The position numbers and the translations under genes are program-made. Shown piece by piece: positions 11,236-21,674 of a stretch of 64,000 nt of DNA (position 1 is the first letter of the stretch; every line of letters starts with the position of its first letter). This stretch comes from Pyrus communis (lineage: Eukaryota; Streptophyta; Magnoliopsida; Rosales; Rosaceae): assembly GCF_963583255.1 (NCBI RefSeq), contig NC_084805.1, forward strand, positions 13,175,375 to 13,239,374, given 5' to 3'. The notes beneath the pieces were generated by a model. The model had not been told where the DNA came from and did not search any database. It saw only the letters and a program-made list of their open reading frames with translations.

Positions 11236-11402
11236 GCTACTTAGTATTACAGCCTAGTAGTATTCCTCTTCACTTGTAAGTGAGAGGTCTTAAGTTCGAT
11301 TCTCGCCAAAGACGAATTTGAACCACATTAGTGCTAGCTCATTGTGAGGCTAAGCCCATCCAATTCCTCTTAGTGTAAATACTATCGTTTGTTTAAAGAA
11401 AA
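11236..11402 (+). mobile_element. tRNA-derived SINE (unit 1)
   Basis: Has a box-A-like region, CTTGTAAGTGAGAGGTC, and a box-B-like sequence, AGTTCGATTCTCGCC (about 11292-11306), spaced as in RNA polymerase III promoters. The body ends GAGGCTAAGCCC...GTGTAAATACTATCG with an A-rich tail. It is related to, but diverged from, the SINE at 60969. Copies at 29268 and 49406 came with the segmental duplication. Confidence 0.7.
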
Positions 11403-11678
11403 TGACAATTTAAATTAGGTGACATTTTGAATTAAATGAGACTATAGTATTTTACAGTTTCCAAGTTCATTGCTATATATGCAATGTAAAAGTTCAATAT
11501 AAATTCAAAGAGACTTGATCTTTGAAATTTGTTACAAATTAATAGAAAAATGAATATAGTAGTAACAAATTAAAAATAACAACACCAATATTTGTTACGG
11601 AAGGGACTGATCGGCTTCCAAACACAAACACGCTGTTGAACCGATATCAGTACTTCTGATAACAGATATGAATTAAAG

Positions 11679-12769
11679 CTAGCTAGGAAAAGTTGACTCG
11701 TCAATTCGAATGAGCTCTCTGGCTACATCGGTCATATATGGCCTTCTTTCAATTTCGTATTGAGTGCATGACAATGCCAGTTGTAGGAAATCATGCAACT
11801 GCTGCAGTACTTGCTCATCTCCCCCTACCTCCTCTAATATTTTCGGGCCCACAATTGTTTCAAACTCGTCAGCATGCGATTCCACGTACTCAAAAATTGA
11901 ATTATAAGCTTCTTCCCGGTTTACAAAGGAGCGAGCATTTTTTCCGGTGAATAATACAAGTAAAATCACACCAAAGCTGTAGACATCCGATTTTTCTGAG
12001 ATGCGGCTAGAACAGAGGTAGACAGGATCAATGTATGGTAATATTGCATGCACGGGAACATCTTCAACATCCAATTGATTAGGAGGAATGGTTATGGAGT
12101 AAGAGAAGTGTGAGAGTTTGGGAGTATAGTCGTCGTCCAAGAAAATGCAGAGGGGTGTCAGATCCCTATAAATTATGGGCCTTGGTAGAGCGGTATGGAG
12201 ATATGTAACTGCACTAGCAATCTGCTTGGCAATACGCAATCTAGTATTCCATGGTAATAGAAGTTGACGGCCATTATCTCCTGTTAAGCTTCCATCATGG
12301 TGGAGAACTCCCTTTGATGCATATTCATGCACCAGAGCTGGTATAGGAAGCTCTAAGCAGCACCCCAATAGTTTTAAAACATTCTCATGGGTGCTCATCT
12401 GTACTGAAATGGCAATGTCACGAATAGCCGCAGACCTAATTTCATCCACATTGAGCCAACTGGAAGACCTAATCATTTACAAAGCGAGATGGATGGAAGT
12501 TGTCGGTTGCTCTCATGAGCTCACCAGCAGAGTAACAGTGAATAGAGTTAGATTCTCTATCACAAGAGGCAATGAGTTCCTCTAATAATTTTCTCAGGTT
12601 CTTATAGTATGATGACTCAATATCTCTTTCCTTCCTTCTCAAGCAAGGCAGCTTTGAGATCCTGGTACAAAAAATAGTTAACGAATTAAAATGCGAATTC
12701 AGGTTCGAAATTAAAGCTCTATAGGAGAATGAAAATTATAACTTACAATTGCAGCAGTTTTGAAGGCAT
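11679..12769 (-). pseudogene. ZRK-c pseudokinase gene, frameshifted (unit 1)
   Basis: Exon 1 (12769-12747) opens MPSKLLQ and ends in GTAAGT. An 85-bp intron follows, and exon 2 runs from 12661 to the stop at 11679. A 74-bp deletion at about 12477 (AATCAT joined to TTACAAAGCG, compared with unit 2) shifts the frame in the N-lobe. Only the C-terminal 265 codons remain open, beginning MIRSSSW. This part carries YRDLTPLCIFL at the HRD site and SHF at the DFG site. Family: RLCK-XII, ZED1/ZRK-type pseudokinases. Without its N-terminus this copy is probably non-functional. Confidence 0.82.
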
Positions 12770-12992
12770 TGTTTTATCTCAACTGATGCTTGTATACCAC
12801 CAAGGGCCTCTTAGGATTGGAATTGGATTGCACCAAGTAAACAGTAATCGATCAATTTCACAAACGAATCCACTGCAGATGGTCTGTGCAAGCAAAGCAG
12901 AAGTCGTAGCTACTCCAATGATCAGTGTTGAATTTTATTATGCTTTTTAAGGTCCACGGTGGCATCGAATGATAAGCCCTGTGAAGAATAAC

Positions 12993-13436
12993 ATGCAGTG
13001 GTATCTGCCGGTCAAAGAAAACCACATGAAACTAGTAATTTTGTTTTTTCGTCACCAGACAGAGAAAAAGACAAAAAATTTGTCAATTACACACAAATAA
13101 AAAGAAAGGAGCTGGAAAGTAACACATATCGACAGAACCCCATGATGTAATTTTCAAGAAGAAGCAGTGGTCATTGGAAGTTTCATCGAACTTTCAAAAA
13201 TAGAAAACATCTACAAAGTTTTATTACGAATCTTCATTTACAGAAGGAGGACGATCATAGGGCAGTTGATGAAAAAGTTAAGGTTTCATCATAAAATTAC
13301 TTGGCAATATGAGTTGTAGCCCAAATATTTATAAGCACATGCAAATTCCCTCTTTTCTCGATGTGAGATTCACTCTTAGCACGTCTCCTTACATGTGTGA
13401 CGAATTTTCAAGTCTAAAACGAAGACAACATAATTG
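12993..13436 (-). promoter_or_regulatory. ZRK-c upstream block (unit 1)
   Basis: AACATGCAGTGGTATCTGCC, then CACATGAAACTAGTAAT and GACAGAGAAAAAGACAAA, starting about 220 bp upstream of the ZRK-c start. It is followed by AAGAAGCAGTGGTCATTGG and a stretch common to all c copies. Between start codon and block lies GATTGCACCAAGTAAACAG, also found upstream of the e and a loci. Confidence 0.5.
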
Positions 13437-15230
13437 GTGACACATCCCAACACGGATATCCACGGGGACACCGAAATCGAGGGACGCAAGCCTACACTTG
13501 GAATGTAACGAAGTCATAATATGGAAATGATGTGTAAAAAGTACAAATAAATTACTATAAGAGTATGAGTAGAGTGCGCATTGAGTGTGATGAACCTTAA
13601 ATAAATGCATGACTAGAAATTAGAGAATCTAAATATCTAAAGCGAAAGTATGTAATGTAACACATCTAAAATACAATGTAACACATCCAAAGATGTTAAT
13701 CACAAAATTATTAAGAATAATCCCTACATTGGTGAGCGAATCCTATGTCGTCACGCCTCCACATCAAGAGTTTTAAAGCCTACTAAATCTTGGAGGGGCA
13801 TAAAAAAAAAAATAAAAAAAAAAAAAAAAAAAAAAAAAAAGGTGTGAGTGGGAAAAAAAATAAAGATTTCAAAAATTATTTATCTATTTCGAACATACTA
13901 ACCCCTTGTTGTAAAAACCTGTATATTAATCAAAATCGTACCACATCGTAAGTTAGAAAAACCAAGGCAATAATGTAAAAGCCAGTATTTCAAAAATACA
14001 AATAAATTGCGTAAATCCTAATATAAAGTCATTATGAAGAAACCAAAGGTTAAAAATCACGAATTGCAAATATCTTGTTCTAAACCGTAATAAATCTGAA
14101 ATATCATAGGATCAATGAAAAGTTGATATCTTAAGCAGGTAAATCATAAATCATCAATAAACATATGTGGTATGCTCATCAAATAATGCAGACACAAGAG
14201 CTCATGCAGTGAATTTTGATATGAACATGCTGAGTGTGTAAATCTACACTCTAGTACTTCATACACTTAAAGTTGGTGCTAAGCGCATCACATTCGAGTC
14301 CTATATGCATATGCAACTAGTACAGGTTGGCACCTGTAACGGATCAAATGTGAGTATAACAGTGCAATGTGAACCTACACGTGAAGCTAGTCCTGATCTG
14401 GGACAGTACTATAGACACCATGCAAGCATATGTGATGAGAAAATAAATCATATGAAAATACATCATGTCTAATCTCTCAAATCCCAACTGTCACAAATCT
14501 TATTATCGCATAAAGCATTGCATTTCTGAAAGTAAAGCACGACGGTAAAACGTTTCACAAGGAAGGTTCTCCAAGCTCATAAATTATACAATATCGTCAT
14601 GACATAAAACACTTGTGCTTTCTAAAACAAGGTATTATATCAAGCATTTCATAAAACCATGTTCGAAATCATATAAGTAAAATATGATTTAGAAAGCAAA
14701 GCCCACTCAGAGATACACCGTATGATCATAAACGCCTTGTCATGCACGCTCTTTGTAATACATGGGATATTACTCTATTCTAAAATTGGGGAGGGGGTGA
14801 CTGCAGCATAGCTTCAGTGAATCTGAAATTGGGGGATTTCAATTTATTTACGGGATTGCCACTTCTTTTTCCAATTTTTTTTTGGTCCTGGGGGTCTGGG
14901 TTAGGCCCTCCCGGCCATGTTTGTTTGTATTGTTTATTTGGGTTGTTAAATAGTGGGCCGTGTGAAAATGACTTCAATACCTATTTTTGCGATCCAAAGG
15001 CCGAAAAATATAAGTTCGATGGGCATTATTGTCATTTTAGGTTTGGGAGTGGGTGGGGTGGCTATCGATGGAATTGGAGGGAGTGTTACGGAGAGAAGAA
15101 GAGGAGGGATGAATCCATGGAATTCCGGGATTAGACTGGATTCGGCGAGGAAATTACAGAGAGAGAAAGAGCAAGGCAGGGATGGGGGCATTTGACGGAT
15201 GATTACTCTACTTATGCTGGTTACCACTCG
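13437..15230. mobile_element. Second unclassified insertion, next to ZRK-d (unit 1)
   Basis: It starts near GGTGACACATCCCAACACGG and resembles the left part of the ZRK-b insertion in order and wording. Both have a GACAC..CC start, a GATATCC / CGAGGG / GACG segment, a GAACATACTAACC(T/C)C motif, GTACTATAG, and CCCACTCA or TCCACTCA near the right. It has a long A tract at 13801-13840 and no coding domain. It is probably a diverged member of the same non-autonomous family. The exact right end is uncertain. Confidence 0.5.
13801..13840 (+). repeat. A tract in second insertion (unit 1)
   Basis: Two A runs split by one T, about 38 bases in all. The homologous tract is about 43 bases in unit 2 (32035-32077) and about 24 in unit 3 (51852-51875). 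Confidence 0.9.
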
Positions 15231-15286
15231 ATTTTGCTACGTACACTCATTGTCTTTCCACTGTTGGTAGAGAGAACCAGAGAAAC

Positions 15287-15355
15287 ATGAAGGTCAGTGC
15301 AGCGGCAGCTACCGCGGCTGCTTCCAAGTCCGTCAAGAGCACGGAGTTGAAATGG
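15287..15355 (+). other. GC-rich captured first exon (unit 1)
   Basis: A plus-strand ATG opens a 23-codon alanine/serine/lysine-rich frame (MKVSAAAATAAASKS, ending LKW) that runs into TGG|GTAAGC, a good splice donor. Its base composition is much higher in GC than its neighbours. It lies between the second insertion and ZRK-d on the opposite strand to the ZRKs. It looks like a fragment of an unrelated gene carried by a transposon. Copies are at 33513-33581 (open) and 53319 (frameshifted). The parent gene was not identified. Confidence 0.45.
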
Positions 15356-15413
15356 GTAAGCAGCAGATGCAAAACCCAGATGGAAAAACCCATAAAACAC
15401 CATATGTTCTCCA

Positions 15414-15960
15414 CTATCCCCTCTTAAACTTCCATGGTATTACGATTTGGTCTTCACTAGCAACCTGTTTTGCAATATGCAATCTAATGTTCCATGGTAG
15501 TACGATTTGATCTTCACTATCCCCTCTTAAACTTCCATCACCATTGAGAACTCCTTTCGCTGCATTTGCATGCACCATAACTGGTGCAGGGAGCTCTAAG
15601 CAGCAGCCCAAAAGTTTAAAAATATTCTCGTGGTTGCTCATCTGTATGGAAATGGCAATGTCACGAATAGCCCGAGACCTAGGTGTATCCTCATGGATGC
15701 CGATGATGTACTTTGCGATGATAATTGATCGGTCATCTAGAAATCCCCTCAACATTTGGTAGTGTGAATCCTCTCGTACAATGCGAGTAGGATAGAAGCT
15801 GGTGGTTGTCCTCACGATGTCATCAGCAGAGTAACATTAAATAGGATGAGATGTTCCATCAGAAGAAGCAATGAGATCCTCTAATAATTTGCTTAGATTC
15901 TTCTGGTATGATGACTCTGTTCCTTCTGTCTCAAAAATGGCAGCTTTGAGAATCTGGTAA
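15414..15960 (-). pseudogene. ZRK-d N-terminal half (unit 1)
   Basis: Exon 2 starts after TTTTTACCAG (about 15955) and reads FSKLPFLRQKEQS, then LLEDLIASSDG. A premature stop follows (HPI*CYSADD). Beyond the stop the frame stays open through RATTSFYPTR-like sequence, IIIAKYIIG, RDIAISIQMSNHEN, LLGCCLELPAPVMVHANAAKG and LPWN.RLHIAKQ. A local duplication of the DQIVLPW segment ends it at 15414. The C-lobe is absent and no first exon was found. The gene is dead and was probably broken by the neighbouring insertion. Confidence 0.8.
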
Positions 15961-16118
15961 AAATATATATGCGTATGTAACACACAAATAATTAGTGAAA
16001 CTATACATCTTTCTTACTGGCCAAAAACAAAATAATGGTTGAACGCAAAGACAGAGACTTTTTCTTTTCTTTTTCAGCTAGGAAAGAAAAAGACAATCAG
16101 TCACTTATAAGGAAAGAG

Positions 16119-16166
<48 letters not shown>
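16119..16166 (+). repeat. A tract near ZRK-d (unit 1)
   Basis: About 46 consecutive A. The same place is AAAAAAAAGAAGAAG in unit 2 (34350) and about 20 A in unit 3 (54133). Confidence 0.9.
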
Positions 16167-16168
<2 letters not shown>

Positions 16169-16489
16169 AGGAACTGGAAAGTTAGAATGTATAATCACAC
16201 CTTTAATTCGAAGGAACTAGAAAGTGAGTTCCGTATACCATATTCTCCCCCTTCACACCCTTGGTTATTTTTAGCCTTTGGGCTAAATAAATCAAAGGGG
16301 AATTAAGGAAAATAAATAAATAAAGATATGTAGAAGGAGAAAATGAGTGTGCCGAAATGAGTTCCGCTTGTTAAAAATCTATCATTCAATGCCAAACTAC
16401 CTTTTCACCCCTTTTGAGGATCCAACCATGACAATCACATAAAAACTACTACATTGCATTACCACTATCCAGACTTTACTAGTTAGACT

Positions 16490-16790
16490 TCTCGATTTAG
16501 AGGAGTTCTTAAGCCACATCTATCTTATCTGGCATTCGTTCACTTTTATCTTGGGTGCAAAGCAATTCTAATGCTAGAAAATCGTGCAAGTGTTGTTGTA
16601 CTTGTGCATCTCCCGTTATCTCCCCAAATATTTTAGGGTCCACAATTGTCTAAATCTACCCGATATCACTAGCATGTACTTTCACATATGCAACAATCGA
16701 TTGGTATTCTCCTGCGTCATATTTATCTACGGCTTTTTGTCCCGTCAAGAATGCAAGTAAATGCACACCAAAGCTACAGATATGTGTCCA
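16490..16790 (-). pseudogene. ZRK-e C-terminal fragment (unit 1)
   Basis: On the minus strand this encodes a C-lobe end: LTGQKAVDKYD-like sequence, TIVDPKIFGEITGDAQVQ, then HDFLALELLCTQDKSER and a final DVA*ELL*IEK with stops. This is the 3' part of a ZRK whose N-terminal part lies at 18181-18486, separated by a retroelement. Confidence 0.78.
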
Positions 16791-16794
16791 TTCT

Positions 16795-18180
16795 ACAACT
16801 AAGAAAAATTCTGCGGATAAAAGTTATAGAACTCACACTTCTACTCTTAATCTAACTCTTCTTCATTATTAATTTATCTGATTGGCCTATACATGCTGAA
16901 TCTCACTAATTGATTTCCATGATATTGCTTATATAAATGAAATTCTGTAGGGTCTCTTATATTGGTTTCTCCTAAAATATTCGATACATTCCATTCTATT
17001 TCTTCTAGTTTCAACATCTTGGCCTTCTTGGCTTTGAGTACTGAAATACCTTTACTTTCAAATATATCTAGATTCTTATTCAAATCTAGTCTAGTTTCAA
17101 ATATATCTAGCCTTCTTGGCTATTAACTTGTAATTTTCCTATAAGTTGTCCTTAGTTTCTATCATATCGTATCTTATAGATTTGACCGAAATTTGAATAT
17201 ATTTGTAAAAGTCTTTGAATGGAAGCATAAATTATGGTTGACAATAGATTACTCTAGCATTTTCTGACATATCAATTTCATCATCTTGATTGTGGCTGCG
17301 TCTAGTTGTCTGTATCTTGCATCTAAAATGCTTATTAAAACCTTCACCCTTGATTGCGGTCTGGTTAAACTTTTGACTCCTACTACTATTGTTCCAAGAT
17401 ATAAAATTATATTTTCTATCTATTTTGCCCTAAGATTCTTTGCTTACTAAATTAATTCTACTGACATCCTTTTTGTCTACTACTCTTATTATCTGTTCTT
17501 GATAATGAACTAAACCATTGTCCCATTTTATCTAAATTTTTAGGGTTCAAGAGATGTGAAGTGTTATTTCAAAAAACTTCTGCTTCTCCTTCGGTATCTA
17601 TTTCTTCTTCTGTTCTTACAAGTTCTTTCCATTTGTTATTGTTTTGAAAAGCACCTGTAAAATAATAACACTTAAGATTAAGGCCAAATGTCTCACACAT
17701 CCACGATGAATGAAGGAGGAGGGTTGTCCGAAGAATCTCCGATGCCAAAGTTAGAATTCTGAAAAGAACGTAATAGGAGTTTGTGCACAGTAAATGGCTT
17801 AGCATTTTAGTGGGATAAGTGGTGTATTTATAGGAGGGTGGCTGACCCTTAGGGTGAGGAGTGACCGGCCATAGATGGTGGTAATTGGAGAATAATTGTA
17901 AGATATTATGTGAAATAATATTTTACAATTAACATGGCAATTATTCCTAAATTAAATATGAAGTTTTGGGAGTTACCTTTTGAATAAAATTAATAAGAAA
18001 TTGATGAGGAGTGATGAGAGGGATTTGAATAAATACCATATTGATCACATATGACTCTTCCTTGATTGAGCCGTTATTGTCTGTTGCATGTGTGTGGGAA
18101 TCCTGGTATGCCTCAAAGGTAATTTTGTCATTTTAACCCAAAAGTCTATGTGCCACCTTCATACCTTTTTTGCTCCACAT
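16795..18180 (-). mobile_element. Degenerate LTR-bearing element splitting ZRK-e (unit 1)
   Basis: Read on the minus strand it has GGCTCAATCAAGG (about 18073-18061), GGTATTTATTCAAATCC, and a TATA box TATAAATACACC (17832-17821). A leader and degenerate coding sequence follow (FQNNNKWKELVRTEEEID, then segments such as DNKSSRQKGCQ, MSENARVIYCQP and LEEIEWNVSNILGETN) with many stops. The promoter box order matches the plus-strand fragment at 1919-2480. No reverse transcriptase was recognised. The coding relic could be a gag-like region of an LTR retroelement or, less likely, an integrated pararetrovirus remnant. Confidence 0.6.
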
Positions 18181-18486
18181 GAATCCTTTCGTACAACACG
18201 AGAAGAATGAATGTTGTTGGTTGCCGTGAAGAGGTCATCAGCATAGTAACAATGAATAGGATGAGATTCCCCATCACCCATCACTAGAAGTAAAGAGATC
18301 CTCTAATAACTTTTTTTAGGTTCTTGTAGTTTGACGACTCAATATCTCTTTCTGCCTTTCTCAAGCATGGAAGCTTTGAGAACCTAGTACAAAATTAGTT
18401 AACGAATTAATATACAATTTCAGGTTTAAAATTAAACTTATGAGTGTGAAAACTATAACTTACAATTGCAACAGTTTTGATGGCAT
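18181..18486 (-). pseudogene. ZRK-e N-terminal fragment with exon 1 (unit 1)
   Basis: Exon 1 (18486-18464) reads MPSKLLQ with a GTAAGT donor. Exon 2 begins after TTGTACTAG with FSKLPCLRKAERDIESS, then a frameshift in a poly-A run near LLEDLF, and continues to HSSRVVRKDS, where the retroelement begins. Together with 16490-16790 it is one gene broken by an insertion and loss of the kinase middle. Confidence 0.78.
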
Positions 18487-18688
18487 TGTTTTATCTCAAC
18501 TGATTCTTGTTTAGCACCAAAAGCCTTTTAGGATTAGAATTAGATCACACCAAGTAAACAGTAATCGATCAATTTCTCCGTGTCCGCTGCAGATGGTATC
18601 TGCAACCAGAGCAGAACTTGTAGCTACTCCCCCAAGTTTCATTTTCTCCACAATGGTGGCATCGAATGATCAGCCTGCCATGAATAAC

Positions 18689-18995
18689 ATGCAGTGGTGA
18701 CAGCCGCCTAGACAAATTTACATGAAACTATTTTTGTCTTTTCATTATTAGAGACAAAGCAAAAGACAAATAACCTGTCAACTATAAAGAAAGTAGAAAG
18801 TCATGAAGAATTAATATATTCTAACCCACCTCCATATTCACAAATCTTCTGCCACATATCAGCAAAACCCCACAACGTACTTTTCATTCAAGAAGCAGAT
18901 GTGATTGGGAGTTTCATTGAATTCTCAAATGAATTACAAGATCACAAACACTTACAAAGTTTGAATAACAGCCTTAAATATAAAGAACGAGAGAG
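18689..18995 (-). promoter_or_regulatory. ZRK-e upstream block (unit 1)
   Basis: AACATGCAGTGGTGACAGCC, AATTTACATGAAACTA, a T-rich stretch and GACAAAGCAAAAGACAAATA, about 200 bp upstream of the ZRK-e exon 1. It is the same class as the other blocks. Confidence 0.5.
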
Positions 18996-18999
18996 AGCT

Positions 19000-19240
19000 A
19001 TAACATTGACTTTGCAATTGTATAGGAGGAACTGTTATAGAGAAAGAGAAGTAGCTTTGTTTTAGGAACAAAGTCATGGCCCAAGAAAATACGACTAGGT
19101 GTTAGATCTCTCTGCATGATGTGCGTATGAAGGGTGGAATTGGAGATATGCAAATGCATTCACAAGTCGCTTTGCAATACACAATTTAGTTCTCCATGGT
19201 AATAAGGATTGATCTTAATTTGTCATTGTCGAAAGGAAGA
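19000..19240 (-). pseudogene. ZRK catalytic-loop fragment (unit 1)
   Basis: The minus strand shows LPWRTKLCIAK, then an AFAYLQF-like helix and RDLTPSRIFLGHD with stops and a lost HRD His. It is one exon fragment of a further ancestral ZRK, related to the relict at 40640-40870. No complete domain remains. Confidence 0.6.
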
Positions 19241-19493
19241 TGCAACATCAAGATATTCTAAAGAGTAGTGAGCAACATGGAAATCGAACTTGCCTTGAAA
19301 TCGTTAGATATACACATTCATGCAAACTAGGTAGCTACAGGTTCACTATCTCTCTGCTAAACAAACAGATAAGGATTGACCTAGTTCTGCACCATGTTTC
19401 AAAATCACATGTCAGACCGTGCAAAAGATCGACCTTCAAGAATGCCAGTGCCAAGAGTACTGATTAATGTATTTGATTTTTAACACGTTGCTC

Positions 19494-19540
19494 TCTTCTT
19501 CTTCTTCTTCTTCTTTTTTTTTTTTTTTTTTTTTTTTCTC
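19494..19540 (+). repeat. CTT microsatellite plus T tract (unit 1)
   Basis: About seven CTT repeats followed by a T tract of roughly 25. The unit-3 copy at 57420-57471 differs in both repeat numbers. Confidence 0.9.
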
Positions 19541-19790
19541 TCTCATTAATTAGGTTGCAATCAATGTTTGGATAGAGAAAGAAAAGGCAACATCAAAAAC
19601 TCCTCACAAATAATGATCAAAACGGGAAAATGCAATTTATAAGTACACAAGAAATCAGATCTAATCTTAGCTATCATATTTGTTACAAATTAACAGAAAA
19701 ATGAAAATAATAGCAACACATTAACAACCAACACCATACAAAGGTTAGTGAGTTCAACATTCAGGACACTGATCATCTTCCAACCACTAG

Positions 19791-20773
19791 TCATATCTTG
19801 TCAATTCGAACGAGTTCTCTAGCCACGTCTGTCATATATGGCCTTCTTTCACTTTCTTCTTGAGTGCATGACAATGCCAGTTGTAGGAAATCTTGCAACT
19901 GCCGCTGCACTTGCTCATCTCTCCCTACATCCTCTTTGATTTTAGGGTCCACAATTGTCTGAATCTGCCCGATTTCACTAACATGTCGTTTCACATATGC
20001 AATAATCGATTGGTATTCTATTGTGTCATATTTAACTAGGGCTTTTTGTCCCGTTAAGAATACAAGTAAATGCACACCAAAGCTATAAACATCACTTTTT
20101 TCTGTAATGTAACCAGACTTCATGTAAGAAGGATCAAGGTACCCAAATGTCCCTTTCGGAAGATCTTCAACATGAGACTGCATAGGAGGAATGGAAATGG
20201 AGAGTGAGAAGTTGGTGAGTTTGGGAACATAATCATGGCCCAAGAAAATACAGCTGGAATTTAAATCCCGATGAATGATTGGCCTGGGAAACGCAGTATG
20301 GAGATATGCAAGTGCATTTGCAACTTTCTTTGCAATTAGCATTCTAGTTTTCCATGGTAATGATCCAGAAAACCCTAAACCGCCATAGGGGTCAAGAACT
20401 CTTTTTGCTGCGTATTCAAGCACCAGAGCTGGTATAGAGAACTCTAAGCAGCAGCCCAAGAGTTTCAAAGCGTTCTTATGTGTACTCATCTGCATCGATA
20501 CGATAATATCACGAATGGCCATGGACGTAACTTCATCATCACCATGCGACCTCCCTTCGAAGTACTTCTTAATGAGAACTGAGCGGTCATCTAGGAAACC
20601 TCTGAACACTTGGTAGAATGAATCCTCACTTATAAGGCAAGAGGGATTAAAATTGTCGGTTGCCTTGACAAGCTCATCAGCAGAGTATGTGCGAATAGGA
20701 TTAGATTTTCCATCACACGAAGCAATAAGATCCTCCAATAACATGCTTCCATTTCTCAAGACTGAGCTCTCTC
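19791..20773 (-). pseudogene. ZRK-f pseudokinase, 5' end lost at unit boundary (unit 1)
   Basis: An open frame of about 322 codons runs from VLRNGSMLLEDLIASCDG to the stop at 19791. Homology to unit 3 ends at 20773 inside exon 2, so exon 1, the intron and the first codons are gone. The first in-frame ATG is within GSM. The domain is otherwise intact: FRGFLDDRSVLIKK, HRDLNSSCIFL (Lys to Asn, Asn to Cys), TNF in place of DFG, and EKSDVYSFGV. It could be expressed only with a new 5' end; more likely it is a truncated pseudogene. Confidence 0.78.
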
Positions 20774-21674
20774 ATCAGCAGAGTGGATCATGTTCTTGGC
20801 ATGATTTTTATTATAATTTTTCTGTAACTAACACCAACAATTGAAGCGTTGATTGTAATAAGAGGGTAATAGGCCAAACAATGAAATACAAATTCAACCG
20901 GAAAAAGAAAACAAAAAGAGGAAAACCTTACACTCGATGCTATAACAGTATTGTCAGGATGCTGGAAATTAACTGCAATCCAGGGAACAATTTAACTTAT
21001 AAGCAATTTAAAAAAAATAGAAAGATTCAGAGCAAATCTGTTGTGGTGTGAAAACCACCTTATCTTCTTCCACGACCCATTCATCTTCTTTGTAGTGAGT
21101 ATCAGATTAAAACCCTAGAAACCTTAGCCGCCGTTGGGGGTGGTCGGAGTTGACTGAGATAGACGAAACCTTGCGCGGTTTCGTTGTATGACCGACGAAT
21201 TGAAGTTTGGTGAGAAAGAAGTGGAGGAGCTGGGCGAGAGAGGTCGAGAAATTTGACCGAGAGGTTTCTGGGCCTCTGGTGATTTTTTGTCAGAGAGGAA
21301 GAGTGTTGTCGAAGAGAGAGAACGACAGCACAGCGCGTCGACAGGTTTTCATTTGGACGATCCACACGTGCCCTTCATGGGCAGTTCCGTCATTTCACTG
21401 TAGATTTGGAAAAAACATAGCGTGGGGGAAGCAACGTAGGGGAAAAAGCGTCATTACACTGTTCTTATGAACAGTATTTTTTCAGTGCAGGGCTTTGGTA
21501 GTACTAGCAAAGTGTACCTACGCGCTACTGCAGGATTTGCAACACTGTTAAAGATGTAAAAGGTCTTGGAAAATATATATCCTAAAGCGTTTTTTTTTTT
21601 TTTTTTTTTAACAAACATTATTATCTACACTAAGTGGCAAGAGAGATATTGGTATGCATATTATATAACAAAAA
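20774..21674. other. Private spacer between units 1 and 2
   Basis: Not repeated elsewhere in the window. It starts with a 12-base stretch, ATCAGCAGAGTG, matching the ZRK SADEL codons, so the junction may itself derive from ZRK sequence. From 21060 to 21500 the sequence is richer in GC, with CCGCCGTTGGGGG, and ends near CACTGTTCTTATGAACAG, a motif also seen at about 1370. A T tract lies at 21591-21609. Only short ORFs (87 aa on each strand) with no domain. Confidence 0.45.

Larger units (their letters stand above)
1..20773. repeat. Tandem segmental duplication, unit 1 (left part outside window)
   Basis: Bases 1-1900 recur almost unchanged at 22932-24831 and 37309-39210, and most of the rest recurs in the same order in units 2 and 3. 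Examples are the ZRK-c gene at 11679, 29713 and 49851, and the ZRK-f gene at 19791 and 57726. The right end lies inside ZRK-f, where homology to unit 3 stops after base 20773. Compared with unit 3, unit 1 lacks about 1.57 kb near 3470 that carries a ZRK pseudogene. Identity is high by eye, with scattered substitutions and many indels, so the duplication looks recent. Confidence 0.93.

Noticed and set aside
11290..11310. GGTCTTAAGTTCGATTC as a tRNA gene.
   Set aside because: There is no cloverleaf around it and it has a SINE-type body and A-rich tail.
11738..12585. Plus-strand ORFs opposite ZRK-c (and similar ones opposite every ZRK).
   Set aside because: They are antisense shadows of the kinase coding sequence with no independent support.
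13680..13690. Short ATACAATGTAACACATC direct repeats (13640-13695, one more in unit 2) as a CRISPR-like array.
   Set aside because: Only two or three short imperfect copies without spacers in plant DNA; a simple tandem duplication.
16035..16220. Plus-strand ORF with a poly-lysine run.
   Set aside because: It is made by an A tract whose length differs in every unit.
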